64,000 nt of DNA, taken from Bacillota bacterium. GTDB taxonomy: Bacteria > Bacillota > Clostridia > Peptostreptococcales > Anaerovoracaceae. Below are positions 7,597 to 16,929 of this stretch, piece after piece; within the stretch, counting starts at the first letter, position 1, and the number at the start of each line of letters is the position of its first letter. The stretch lies in contig JAFRZB010000015.1 of assembly GCA_017442785.1 (NCBI GenBank), forward strand, positions 1 to 64,000, in the 5' to 3' direction. The translations under genes and the position numbers were made by a program. The notes under the pieces were generated by a model, which saw only the letters and a program-made list of their open reading frames with translations, was not told the DNA's origin and searched no databases.

Positions 7597-8719
7597 CGTC
7601 CGACACTATCTGAAGATCGTAATCCGGGTACATTGCCTGCACCTCTTTTATGACTGCCGCAAGCGCCTCTTCCCTGTCCACGTCGAAGCTCATCACGACG
7701 TCGAAGCGCATGGTCTTATTTACGGTATCCGCGTAGAAGCCGTGCAGCTGCAGGGCCCACTCGTGCGAGAGCACTGCCTTCTGCACCTCGTTGCGTATCC
7801 TTGCCGCCTCATCATCCGCAGTGTTGTGGGAGTAGACCCCTACACCTGTAAGGATGACGCCTGTCTCCTTAAATACCTTCAGCTGCTGGCGGCGCGTAAG
7901 GCGGTCCACCTCGTCCACCGTCATGGTGTCCGGAAGCTCCAGATGCACGGAGGCGTAGTCCTTGGAGGGACCGTAGTTGTAGAGTATCAGATCGTAGGCG
8001 CCGTATACCTCCTCCTCTTCGGAAAGGAGCTTCTTGAGCTTTCGGATAAGGTCCCCGTCTCCGCGGTGCCCGAGTATCTCGTTAAGGGTCTCCAGCATCA
8101 TCTCAACGCCTGCCTTGATAATAAAGCCTGATATGATGACTCCGACGTATGCTTCAAGAGAAAGACCCGTGGCAGTGAAGATTATGGCGCATACGAGCAC
8201 GGAAGCGGAAAGTACGGCGTCGAAGCTGGCGTCGGACCCGGAAGCTATGAGCGCTCCGGAATTGACCTTCTCACCCTGCTTTTTGACGTAGCGCCCGAGC
8301 AGTATCTTTACCACTACCGCCACGCCGATTATTATCAGAGACAAAGTGGAATACTCCGGGGTCTCAGGCTCTATGATCTTTTTGACAGACTCCACCAGCG
8401 AGGTGATGCCGGCGTAGATGACCAGCGCGGCCACCAGCATGGACGTGATGTATTCTATCCTGCCGTAGCCCATGGGATGGTTCTTGTCGGGCTTTTTTCC
8501 GGCCAGCTTGGTGCCGACTATCGTTATGACTGAGGACAGGGCATCGGAAAGGTTGTTGACGGCGTCAAGTATTACCGCGATCGAGTGCGACAATAGGCCT
8601 ACAGCGGCCTTAAACGCCGCCAGGAACACGTTTGCGAGTATGCCTATGATACTTGTCCTTACTATTATTTTATTTCGCCCAGCGGCCTGTTTTAGAATGT
8701 TTCCCTGCTCGTTGTCCAT
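7577..8719 (-). CDS. Cation diffusion facilitator (CDF) transporter
   Basis: A 380-residue integral membrane protein of the CDF family, which exports divalent cations by proton exchange. The predicted six-helix core contains the metal-site helix HSIAVILDAVNNLSDALSS, and the second site helix GSDASFDAVLSASVL. The C-terminal cytosolic part is longer than in the usual 300-residue family members and contains two ferredoxin-like stretches (YDLILYNYGPSKDYASVHLELP and TMRFDVVMSFDVDREEALAAV). The ATG at 8719 overlaps the stop codon of the TPR gene (TGATG); the long open frame extending to 8944 is not used. Metal specificity (Zn, Mn, Fe) cannot be decided from sequence alone. It ends a long housekeeping run. 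Confidence 0.85.
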   Translation of the reverse strand: MDNEQGNILKQAAGRNKIIVRTSIIGILANVFLAAFKAAVGLLSHSIAVILDAVNNLSDALSSVITIVGTKLAGKKPDKNHPMGYGRIEYITSMLVAALVIYAGITSLVESVKKIIEPETPEYSTLSLIIIGVAVVVKILLGRYVKKQGEKVNSGALIASGSDASFDAVLSASVLVCAIIFTATGLSLEAYVGVIISGFIIKAGVEMMLETLNEILGHRGDGDLIRKLKKLLSEEEEVYGAYDLILYNYGPSKDYASVHLELPDTMTVDEVDRLTRRQQLKVFKETGVILTGVGVYSHNTADDEAARIRNEVQKAVLSHEWALQLHGFYADTVNKTMRFDVVMSFDVDREEALAAVIKEVQAMYPDYDLQIVSDVDVSDL

Positions 8720-9747
8720 CACTTGTCTTCTTCCTTCGACTGTTTTCTGATGAGCGCTGCCTTGTTGGCGTACTTGAGGGACTTCTCGTCGTCGCCCGCA
8801 AGCAGATAGAGCTCGGAGAGCGCGTCCATGGCATCTGTATTGGACGGCGAGAGCTTCAGCACGTTGAGGTAGCCTTCTATGGCCTCCTCGCTGTGTCCCA
8901 GCTCCCTGTAGGCTCCCGCAAGGTGGAAGTGCAGAGGCCACCACTTTGCGTACTCGGTCTGAACGTAGGGCTCCAGAACGGAGAGACCTTCCTGAAGCCT
9001 TCCGGCGCTGAGCAGTCCGACGCCCTTCTCTATGTTTACGGGATGCTCAAGCTCTGCGAGCCTTCCCTCTATCTCCTTTGCCTCTTCCGAGCCCTTTTCT
9101 TCCTCCGAAAGAGCGCCCATGTAGTGCTGCCAGGCTATCCTGGCCTTAAGGTACTGCCCTGCGTTAACATAGGCGTAGCCCAGGAAGTACCAGCCCGGAG
9201 CGTATTCCGGGAAGGCCGACGTTACGTGCTCGAAATACTCCGAGGCCTCGGCCTTGAGTATGGATATGAGCTCCGTGTCCTCCTCCGAGCCTTCAAGCTG
9301 AAGATACCAGTATCTGCAGCCGCAGGCGTAGGAGAACATGGCCTTAAGATCATCGTCGCGGAACATCATCCCGGCGCGCACGTAGGCCATGGCCTTCTTA
9401 TAGTCCCCTATCTTAAAAGCCTCGCCGGACTTTCCGGCAAAGACGTCTATCAGCCTTCTGTCGAACAATTTGTTCAAAAAGCGCAGATAAGGCTCCGCGT
9501 ACTTAAAGTGCGTGTTGGAGCCTATCACCACCGCTATGTTGTCCGCTATGGACAGCGCGGTAAGCCCGCTCTCGGAGAGCGTGTACAGCTCCTCCTTCCT
9601 TACCGGAAGCGGCACCTTCTCCATGAAGGAAAGATCCGCCTCCCCCGCCAGGTACTCCGCGGGCACTTCGGTAAAGAGCATGTCCGAGAGCTGAGTCTCA
9701 AGCCAGGGCAGCAGCCTGTCCTCCCTGTTCCTGAACACCGGAAGCAT
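8719..9747 (-). CDS. TPR-repeat protein
   Basis: A 342-residue soluble protein with several tetratricopeptide-like helix pairs, clearest in the second half: EYAPGWYFLGYAYVNAGQYLKARIAW, WWPLHFHLAGAYRELGHSEEAIEGYLNVLKLSP and DAMDALSELYLLAGDDEKSLKYANKAAL. TPR arrays mediate protein-protein contacts; no enzymatic motif is visible. The gene starts three bases before the argS stop region (ATG 9747, argS TAG 9750-9752) and is coupled to the CDF gene downstream. Its partner is unknown. Confidence 0.7.
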   Translation of the reverse strand: MLPVFRNREDRLLPWLETQLSDMLFTEVPAEYLAGEADLSFMEKVPLPVRKEELYTLSESGLTALSIADNIAVVIGSNTHFKYAEPYLRFLNKLFDRRLIDVFAGKSGEAFKIGDYKKAMAYVRAGMMFRDDDLKAMFSYACGCRYWYLQLEGSEEDTELISILKAEASEYFEHVTSAFPEYAPGWYFLGYAYVNAGQYLKARIAWQHYMGALSEEEKGSEEAKEIEGRLAELEHPVNIEKGVGLLSAGRLQEGLSVLEPYVQTEYAKWWPLHFHLAGAYRELGHSEEAIEGYLNVLKLSPSNTDAMDALSELYLLAGDDEKSLKYANKAALIRKQSKEEDK

Positions 9748-9749
9748 GG

Positions 9750-11477
9750 CTACATCCTTTCTGGGGCCTTTACTCCCAGAAGCCCCAGACCGTTCCTTAT
9801 GGTCTGCATGGACGCGTAGGTAAGGAGCAGCTTGGCCTTTCTCTCCTCAGCGTCATCCACCAGTATGTGCTCGTCGTGGTAGAACTTGTTGAAGCCCTGA
9901 GCCACGCGTATTATGTGCCTTGTTATGACGGACGGCTCGTACTTGCGGCAGGCGTCCTCCACGGCGTCCGGGAAGGTGTAGATGAGCTTGGTAAGCTCGT
10001 ATGCCGCAGGCGTAAGCAGCGACGAGAGCCTTATCCCTTCCGCGTCTCCCGCCTTGGGAGCGGCATCCCCGAACTTCTCCGCGGCGTTCCTGAGGACCGA
10101 TGCGCAGCGCGCGTGAGTGTACTGCACGTAGGGACCGGTCTCTCCGTCGAAGTTGAGTATCTCGTCCCAGTCAAAGACGTAGTCCTTTATGCGTCCGGAG
10201 GACAGCTCGTTGAACATCACTGCTCCTATGCCGACAGTCTTTGAGGTCTCGTCTATGAGCTCCGCGTTGACACCCTTTTCCAGGACTATCTCCCTGGTCT
10301 TCTCTACGGCGGTATTGAGTACGTCCTCCAGGAAGACCACTCTGCCCTTCCTTGTGGAAAGAGTCCCTTCCGGGAGGCTCACCATGCCGAAGTTTACGTG
10401 CACGCAGTCCTTTGCCCACTCGTAGCCCATAAGCTCCAGCACCTTGAACAGCTGCTTGAAATGCAGGTCCTGCTGTGATGCCACGACGTATATGGACTTG
10501 CTGAAGTCGTAGGTCTTCTTGCGGTAGATAGCAGATGCCAGGTCCCTGGTAAGATAGATCGACGTGCCGTCGCTCTTGGTTATTATGGCAGGTGTAAGAC
10601 CGTAAGGCTCAAGATCAACTATCTGGGCTCCCTGGGACTCCTTAAGAAGACCCTTTTCCTTAAGCTCCTCTATTACCGCGGGCATCTTGTCAGTGTAGAA
10701 GGACTCTCCGGACCAGTCGTCGAAGTCTATGTCCATCATGTCGTAGACGCGCCTGAATTCCTTAAGGCTCTCGTCCCTTATCCACTGCCAGAGCTCCTTC
10801 TCTTCCTTTTCTCCGCGCTCAAGTGCAGCAAAAGCCTCGCGGGCCTCCTCCGTAAGCGAGGGATCGTTCTTCTCCTCCTCGTGGAAGCGCACGTAGTAGG
10901 CAAGGAGGGTCTTTATGGGAGCGGCCTCCACCTCTTCCCTGCTCCCCCAGTGCCTGTAGGCGGTTATCATCTTGCCGAACTGGGTTCCGTAGTCCCCCAG
11001 ATGGTTCATCCTTACCACCTTGTAGCCCAGGAAATCGAATATCTTGTAGAGGGAATTGCCTATTACGGTGGTCCTTATGTGCCCTATGTGGAAGGGCTTT
11101 GCGATGTTGGGGGAGCTGAACTCCACTATGACGGTCTTTCCGCCGCCCTCTCCGGAGCCTCCGAAACGGTCTGCCTCCGAGAGCACCTCCGAGAGGACTT
11201 CCCTTGTAAAGAACTCCCTGCTTATGAACATGTTGAGGAAGGCGTTTATGGGCTCCACGCTCTCGAACAGCTCGGCGTCCTTTATCTTCTCCGCAAGCTC
11301 CGCGGCGATAAGAGGCGGGGCCTTGCGCATAAGCTTTGCCAGCTTAAAGCACGGGAAGGCGTAGTCTCCGTGGGAAGTATCCGCGGGCACCTCCACCAGC
11401 TGCTTTATCTCCTCTTCCGTCATCCCGTCTATGTGCGGGCTGAGTATCTTTGCTATCTCTTCTCTGATGTCTGTCAT
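9750..11477 (-). CDS. argS: Arginyl-tRNA synthetase
   Basis: A 575-residue class I aminoacyl-tRNA synthetase that charges tRNA-Arg. The N-terminal Add1 domain (about residues 1-110) is followed by the HIGH motif FHIGH (residues 129-133) in SSPNIAKPFHIGHIRTT. The KMSKS loop is represented by STRKG within GTLSTRKGRVVFLED, as usual for bacterial ArgS. The C-terminal anticodon-binding helix bundle ends in TIRNGLGLLGVKAPERM. Length is normal. It lies six bases downstream of mutS2 and directly upstream of the TPR gene in the same transcription direction. Confidence 0.95.
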   Translation of the reverse strand: MTDIREEIAKILSPHIDGMTEEEIKQLVEVPADTSHGDYAFPCFKLAKLMRKAPPLIAAELAEKIKDAELFESVEPINAFLNMFISREFFTREVLSEVLSEADRFGGSGEGGGKTVIVEFSSPNIAKPFHIGHIRTTVIGNSLYKIFDFLGYKVVRMNHLGDYGTQFGKMITAYRHWGSREEVEAAPIKTLLAYYVRFHEEEKNDPSLTEEAREAFAALERGEKEEKELWQWIRDESLKEFRRVYDMMDIDFDDWSGESFYTDKMPAVIEELKEKGLLKESQGAQIVDLEPYGLTPAIITKSDGTSIYLTRDLASAIYRKKTYDFSKSIYVVASQQDLHFKQLFKVLELMGYEWAKDCVHVNFGMVSLPEGTLSTRKGRVVFLEDVLNTAVEKTREIVLEKGVNAELIDETSKTVGIGAVMFNELSSGRIKDYVFDWDEILNFDGETGPYVQYTHARCASVLRNAAEKFGDAAPKAGDAEGIRLSSLLTPAAYELTKLIYTFPDAVEDACRKYEPSVITRHIIRVAQGFNKFYHDEHILVDDAEERKAKLLLTYASMQTIRNGLGLLGVKAPERM

Positions 11478-11483
11478 GGTCTT

Positions 11484-13847
11484 CTATCTCTTCAGCGTTA
11501 CTACCGTTACTCCGTCGCCGCCCTCTCCGATGCTGCCGCGCCGGAAGGATGCGACTCTCTTGTCCTTCTTAAGCATGGAGGCGATGCCGTCCCTTAAGAT
11601 CCCCGCGCCGCGCCCGTGTATTATGGTCACGGTCTCAAGGTTCGCCAGGAAGGCGTCGTCCAGGTATTTCTCCACGGCCAGCCTGGCGTCCGCCAGGTTC
11701 TGCCCTATAACGTTTATCGACATCGGAACAGTCAGAGCCTTGGCTCCGGCTATCCTCGAATACTTTATCTTCTCCCTCTCCTTTTCGGTGACGTTCTCCT
11801 TAACGATGGTCACTCCGGAGAGATTTACGCGAAGCTTCAGAGCCCCTACCTGCACCTGCATGTCGCCCTTGTCGTCCGGGACGTCAAGCACTGTGCCCTT
11901 CTGCCCTACGGACAGGACGTTGACTCTTATGCCGGGGCGTATGTCCTCGGCGCGGGGCTTGTCGTAGTTGACAGGATCTCTGGTCTTTCCGGCGTAGGAC
12001 TTTCTCTTTTCGGAGAGCGCCTTCTTGCCTTCCTCGGCAATGCGGTTCACCTCCCTGGAATCCAGAGCGTCCGCAAGGTCCTTCTGAAGCTCGGTTATGC
12101 TTCGGCGGGCATCGTCCACGAGGCTCCTTGCCTCTTCCCTGGCTTCCTCCAGGTACTCCTCGCGCTTTGCCTTAAGCTTAGCCTCAGCCTCGTCCATCCG
12201 GGCCTTCTGGGCCTCCATCTCTGCCCTCAGCTGCTCCGCCCTGCGAAGATCCTCCTCGGTCTTCTTGCGTCCCTCCTCTATGGTGGAGATGACGTCCTCG
12301 AAGGCCGCGTCGCCCTCCTCTATGAAGCGTCTGGCGTGGTCTATCACCTTAAGGGGAAGCCCCAGCTTTTCCGAGATCTCAAAGGCGTTGGACTTTCCGG
12401 GAAGGCCTATCATCAACCTGAACGTGGGCGACAGAGTCTTTACGTCGAACTCCATTGAGGCGTTCTGGACGCCCTTAGTTGTGAGCGCGTATTTCTTGAG
12501 CTCAGTATAGTGCGTGGTAGCTATGGTCTTGGCGCCCTTGTTGTTTAGGTGGTTAAGTATCGATATGGCGAGCGCAGCACCCTCGGTGGGGTCCGTGCCT
12601 GCACCGAGCTCATCCGTAAGCACCAGGCTGCCTCTCCCCGCAAACCTGCATATGTGCACTATGTTGGTCATGTGAGAGCTGAAGGTGGAAAGGCTCTGCT
12701 CTATGCTCTGCTCGTCTCCGATGTCTGCGAATATGTCGGAGAATACAGGCACCCTGGATCCGTCCGAGGCCGGGATGAACAGCCCGGACTGCGCCATGAG
12801 GCACAGCAGGCCTACGGTCTTGAGCGTTACGGTCTTTCCGCCGGTGTTGGGTCCTGTTATGACGAGGGTGTTATAGCCGTCCCCTATCCCTATGTTTATG
12901 GGGACCACCTTCCTGGGGTCTATCAGCGGATGGCGGGCCTTTTTGAGCTCCACCACTCCCTCCGCATCCAGGACCGGTCTGCAGGCGTTCATATTGCAGG
13001 CGAGCCTGCCCTTTGCGAACATGAAGTCCAGCTTTACCATTATCTCCTGGTTGCCCTTTATCTGAAGCTCGCAGGCGCCCACCTGAGCGGAAAGCTCCTT
13101 GAGTATCCTGTGGATCTCCTGCTTCTCGGCAAGCTCAAGCTCCCGCAGCTCGTTGTTCATGGTGACTATCGCCTGGGGCTCCACGAAGAGCGTGGCGCCG
13201 GAGGCGGACTGGTCGTGGACTATGCCGGGGAGCCTGTTCCTGTGCTCCAGCTTTACGGGGATGACGTACCTTCCCTGGCGCATGGTGACTATTGCGTCCT
13301 GAAGTATGGCGCGGTTGTCCGCAGAGCCCACTATCTGCTGTATCTTTGTCCTTATGGACTCGTTCTGCCGAAGGATCGCCTTCCTTATCCTTCTGAGCTC
13401 AGGGGACGCGGAATCGCTTATCTCGTCTTCGGAGATTATGCAGCGGGTTATCTCGTCCTCAAGGCCGCTCAGCACCGATATGGCGGACACCAGAGCGTCT
13501 ATCCTCGGAAGCTCCGGAAGGTCCGATGAAAGGTAGCTCTCGGTGCGCCTGGCGTAGTTTAAGTTATACGCAACCTCCAGCAGCTCCTTGGGCGTCAGAA
13601 CGCCTTCCTTTGCCGCAAGATGCGCGTATCCGGAAATATCATAGAAATTGCCAAGAGGCGGTGTCCCCTTTTTCATCAGGACTGTCACCGCCTCGTCGGT
13701 ATCATAAAGTGCTTCCCGTATCCTTATCGGATCCGTGTCCGGAAGGAGCTGCAGCGCTTCCGCTCTTGTAAGACTGCTGCAGCATTCCGAGGCCAGCATT
13801 TCGATTATTTTATTGTACTCTAAAACGCGTATGGCCCTTTCGTCCAT
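11484..13847 (-). CDS. mutS2: MutS2 family ATPase/endonuclease
   Basis: A 787-residue MutS2 protein. It has the MutS core and clamp region, a Walker A ITGPNTGGKT (residues 330-339) with Walker B and signature region (VLTDELGAGTDPTEGAALA), a long charged coiled coil (about 510-610), and a C-terminal Smr domain with LxDxR-like region and HGRGAGILRDGI. MutS2 lacks the mismatch-recognition domain; it is linked to suppression of recombination and, in Bacillus, to rescue of collided ribosomes. The ATG at 13847 has AAGGAG overlapping the zapA stop. Full length. Confidence 0.93.
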   Translation of the reverse strand: MDERAIRVLEYNKIIEMLASECCSSLTRAEALQLLPDTDPIRIREALYDTDEAVTVLMKKGTPPLGNFYDISGYAHLAAKEGVLTPKELLEVAYNLNYARRTESYLSSDLPELPRIDALVSAISVLSGLEDEITRCIISEDEISDSASPELRRIRKAILRQNESIRTKIQQIVGSADNRAILQDAIVTMRQGRYVIPVKLEHRNRLPGIVHDQSASGATLFVEPQAIVTMNNELRELELAEKQEIHRILKELSAQVGACELQIKGNQEIMVKLDFMFAKGRLACNMNACRPVLDAEGVVELKKARHPLIDPRKVVPINIGIGDGYNTLVITGPNTGGKTVTLKTVGLLCLMAQSGLFIPASDGSRVPVFSDIFADIGDEQSIEQSLSTFSSHMTNIVHICRFAGRGSLVLTDELGAGTDPTEGAALAISILNHLNNKGAKTIATTHYTELKKYALTTKGVQNASMEFDVKTLSPTFRLMIGLPGKSNAFEISEKLGLPLKVIDHARRFIEEGDAAFEDVISTIEEGRKKTEEDLRRAEQLRAEMEAQKARMDEAEAKLKAKREEYLEEAREEARSLVDDARRSITELQKDLADALDSREVNRIAEEGKKALSEKRKSYAGKTRDPVNYDKPRAEDIRPGIRVNVLSVGQKGTVLDVPDDKGDMQVQVGALKLRVNLSGVTIVKENVTEKEREKIKYSRIAGAKALTVPMSINVIGQNLADARLAVEKYLDDAFLANLETVTIIHGRGAGILRDGIASMLKKDKRVASFRRGSIGEGGDGVTVVTLKR

Positions 13848-13856
13848 TTATGCTCC

Positions 13857-14477
13857 TTATCTGCTGCCGTTCCTGTAGGCCTCCAGATCGTTCTTCAGGT
13901 GGATGTTCTCCATCTGGATGTCGAAGAAGCTGCTCTCTATGTCCCTGCAGCGGGTCTCAAGCTCTTCGATCTTTTTCTGAGCCTCAAGCGGAGCGTTGTC
14001 GCTCTTCTGGACCCTGGCGATCAGGTCCTCCACCTTGGACCTGAGCTCATCGTTCAGACGCTTTTCCTCCTCAAGCTCCGCGGAAAGAGAGGCGATCTGC
14101 TGATCCTTCTCCGCCACGTAGCGCTGGAGGGTCTCGCGGCTGGAGCTCATGCCTGCCACCTCTTCCCTGTAGGCGGCGTAGTTGGTCTTGAGCTCTTCCC
14201 ACATGCGCTCATAGCTCTGAGCGTTCTCGTTGAGCTTCTGGTTCTGCGCAAGGAGAGCGTCGGTATCGGCGTCCAGCGTGTAATATTCGTCCGCGATAAG
14301 CATTGCCGCAAGCACCGCGAGAGCGGATTTCGGCTGGGAATTGGAACCGTCGTCCAGCTCCTTCATCTTTGTGTCGACCTTGTCTGCAAGCTTAAGGACG
14401 TAATCCCTAGGCATGTCCGCGGTGAGCGTGTACTCCTGTCCGTGGACCATTACAGTCACTTTGTTGATTTCTCCCAT
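13857..14477 (-). CDS. zapA: ZapA-like cell division protein with long coiled coil
   Basis: A 206-residue protein. The N-terminal 95 residues match ZapA (KVTVMVHGQEYTLTADMPRDYVLKLADKVDTKMKEL and SALAVLAAMLIADEYYTLDADTDALL), which bundles FtsZ filaments at the division ring. The rest is an extended, charge-rich coiled coil (about residues 95-200), roughly doubling the usual ZapA length. Such C-terminal extensions are seen in Gram-positive ZapA proteins. It lies 11 bp after pheT, with GGAG before the ATG, and immediately upstream of mutS2, a common arrangement in Firmicutes. Confidence 0.82.
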   Translation of the reverse strand: MGEINKVTVMVHGQEYTLTADMPRDYVLKLADKVDTKMKELDDGSNSQPKSALAVLAAMLIADEYYTLDADTDALLAQNQKLNENAQSYERMWEELKTNYAAYREEVAGMSSSRETLQRYVAEKDQQIASLSAELEEEKRLNDELRSKVEDLIARVQKSDNAPLEAQKKIEELETRCRDIESSFFDIQMENIHLKNDLEAYRNGSR

Positions 14478-14488
14478 GGCTTCTCCTT

Positions 14489-16918
14489 TTATAGTTCTCT
14501 TAATACTGCGTTGAATCTGTTCTGAAGTGCGGCGAGCACTCTTTCGTTTATCTCGTTTACCTCCGCGTCCTTAAGGGTCCTGTCCTTAGCTCTGTAGGTA
14601 AGGGAGAAGGCAAGGCTCTTGTGAAGCGGCGGGACCGGTGCTCCGCGGTATACGTCAAAGAGCTTTACACTCTCAAGAAGCTCTCCGGCCTCTGCGGCTA
14701 TGACGTCCTCCAGGTCTCCCGCCTTGGCGGATTCCTCCACCAGCAGCGCGAAATCCCTTACCATGGCCGGATACTTGGGAAGCGGCACGTACTTCTTCTC
14801 CGTATCGGATATGCGGAACATCCCGGCGAAATCCAGCTCCGCGGCGTAGACCTCGCAGTCTATGCCGTAGTCCTCGGAGATGTCCGGGTGCACCTGGCCT
14901 ATCACGGCTATCTTCTCTCCGCCTGCCTCTATGCGGGCGCAGCGTCCGGGGTGGAAGGACGGATCCTTCTCGGTATAGTATTTTACGTTCTTGACGCCCA
15001 GCAGCTTGAGGAGCTCGTCCACGCGTCCCTTCATCAGGTAGAAGTCCTCTCCCTCTCCGTATGCGGCAAGGCAGAGGGCGTCCTTCTCCTGCGGCAGGCC
15101 GTCCGGGCCGAGACCATTGTTGAAGAAGGTGTTTCCGAGCTCGAATATCCTTGCGGCAGGAACGCTCCTTGTGTAGTTGGTGCGCAGCACCTCCAGCACG
15201 TTGGGAAGGAGCATGGTGCGCATTACGGAGGTATCCTCTCCGAGCGGGTTTATGAGCTTTATAAACTGCCTTCTGGGGTCTCCCTCCGGTATCCTCACCT
15301 TGTCGGAGGCTCTGGGGCTTACGAAGCTGTAGGTCTGGATCTCGTCCATGCCCAGCCCGGTAAGAATGTCCTTTGCCCTGTTCCTCATGATCTGCATGGG
15401 TGTCAGCAGAGCCTGAGCGGTGTGGGCAGGAAGCTTTACGGGCAGCTTGTCGTAGCCGTACATCCTGGAGATCTCCTCCACGTAGTCCTCCTCTATCAGG
15501 AGGTCCTGCCTTACGGTGGGAGGAGTGACGGTTATGATGTCTCCGTTTACGGAGGTCTTTATCTCAAGAGCGTTAAGGTAAGCTGTCATCTGCTCCGTGG
15601 GGATCTCTATGCCCATGAGCTTGTTCATGCGGCTTGCGCGTATGTCTATGGTGACGGGCTCCTCAACGTTGGGATATACGTCCACGTCTCCGGTGAGCAC
15701 CGTGCCGGCTCCCAGCTTCTCTACGAGGTAGCAGAACCTGTCGCAGGCGTCCTTGGCCAGGTTGGGATCTATGCCCTTCTCGAACCTTCCGGATGCCTCG
15801 GTCCGAAGGCCCAGAGCCTTGGAGGTCCTGCGGACGCTGTCTCCGAGGAAGTTGGCGGATTCCACCAGCACCATCTGAGTATCGTCCTCTATCTCGGAGG
15901 CGAGGCCGCCCATTACTCCGGCTACCGCCGTGCAGCCGCCCTCGTCCTTTATCATGAGCATGGATGACGAAAGCGTCCTCTCGTTTCCGTCAAGCGTTGT
16001 GAACTTCTCGCCATCGGCAGCCGTATCCACTATGATGTGCGCCCCGCGCACGGTGCGTATGTCGAACGCGTGCATGGGCTGACCGTACTCCAGCATTACG
16101 AAGTTGGTGATGTCAACTATGTTGTTGATGGGCCTCTGGCCGGAGAATATCAGGCAGCGCTGGAGCCACCACGGGCTCTGCTCCACCTTTATGTCCTTGA
16201 TGACCCTTGCGCAGTAACGCTTGCAGAGGTCCGGGCGCGCGATGGTGACCTTTATGTAGTCCTCGCTCTTCTCCGGAGCTACCTTCTTGCACTCGGTGTC
16301 CGGATATCTGAGCGGCGTACCGAAGGTTGCGGAAGCCTCCCTTGCCATGCCCAGCATGGACAGGCAGTCCGGCCTGTTGGGGGTAATCTCGAAGTCCACC
16401 ACGGTCTCCTTAAGGCCCAGAGCCTCCACGAGATCGTCTCCGGGACGGAACTCGTCAGGGAGTATCCATATGCCGTCGCGGCTTGCTACAGGCACCACCT
16501 TGTCGTCAAAGCCGAGCTCGGAGCAGCTGCAGAGCATTCCGAAGGAATCCACTCCGCGCAGCTGGCCAGCGTGTATGGTAACGCCCTCTTCTGTCTTGGG
16601 CTGTCCGTGGAGCGGCCCCGGGATGTGGGATCCGTCCAGGCAGACCGGAACCAGAGCGCCCTCAAAGATGTTGTGCGCACCGGTGACTATCTGCACGGGC
16701 CCGCCCTTTCCTACATTGATGCTGCATACCAGCAGCTTGTCGGCGTTGGGGTGCTTTTCGATCTTTTCTATGCGTCCTATCACGACGCCCTCTATGCCCT
16801 CTCCGAAGTATTCCACCGTTTCCAGGTTGGAGCCGGAGAGTATCATCCTGCGGACGAATTCCGCGGTATCTACGTTTACGTCTGTGTAATCCTTAAGCCA
16901 TTTTACAGGTACTAACAT
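14489..16918 (-). CDS. pheT: Phenylalanyl-tRNA synthetase beta subunit
   Basis: An 809-residue beta subunit of the alpha2-beta2 PheRS. In order: the N-terminal EMAP/OB-type tRNA-binding domain (VVIGRIEKIEKHPNADKLLVCSINVG, about 45-155), B3/B4 editing domain (about 210-400), B5 domain, the catalytic-like core (GLGMDEIQTYSFVSP; EDTSVMRTMLLPNVLEVLRTNYTR) and the C-terminal ferredoxin-fold anticodon-binding domain ending at the tRNA phosphate-clamp region (YPAMVRDFALLVEESAKAGDL). Length is typical. AGGAGG precedes the ATG. It is the second gene of pheST and is followed by zapA. Confidence 0.96.
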   Translation of the reverse strand: MLVPVKWLKDYTDVNVDTAEFVRRMILSGSNLETVEYFGEGIEGVVIGRIEKIEKHPNADKLLVCSINVGKGGPVQIVTGAHNIFEGALVPVCLDGSHIPGPLHGQPKTEEGVTIHAGQLRGVDSFGMLCSCSELGFDDKVVPVASRDGIWILPDEFRPGDDLVEALGLKETVVDFEITPNRPDCLSMLGMAREASATFGTPLRYPDTECKKVAPEKSEDYIKVTIARPDLCKRYCARVIKDIKVEQSPWWLQRCLIFSGQRPINNIVDITNFVMLEYGQPMHAFDIRTVRGAHIIVDTAADGEKFTTLDGNERTLSSSMLMIKDEGGCTAVAGVMGGLASEIEDDTQMVLVESANFLGDSVRRTSKALGLRTEASGRFEKGIDPNLAKDACDRFCYLVEKLGAGTVLTGDVDVYPNVEEPVTIDIRASRMNKLMGIEIPTEQMTAYLNALEIKTSVNGDIITVTPPTVRQDLLIEEDYVEEISRMYGYDKLPVKLPAHTAQALLTPMQIMRNRAKDILTGLGMDEIQTYSFVSPRASDKVRIPEGDPRRQFIKLINPLGEDTSVMRTMLLPNVLEVLRTNYTRSVPAARIFELGNTFFNNGLGPDGLPQEKDALCLAAYGEGEDFYLMKGRVDELLKLLGVKNVKYYTEKDPSFHPGRCARIEAGGEKIAVIGQVHPDISEDYGIDCEVYAAELDFAGMFRISDTEKKYVPLPKYPAMVRDFALLVEESAKAGDLEDVIAAEAGELLESVKLFDVYRGAPVPPLHKSLAFSLTYRAKDRTLKDAEVNEINERVLAALQNRFNAVLREL

Positions 16919-16929
16919 CTCGGTCCTCC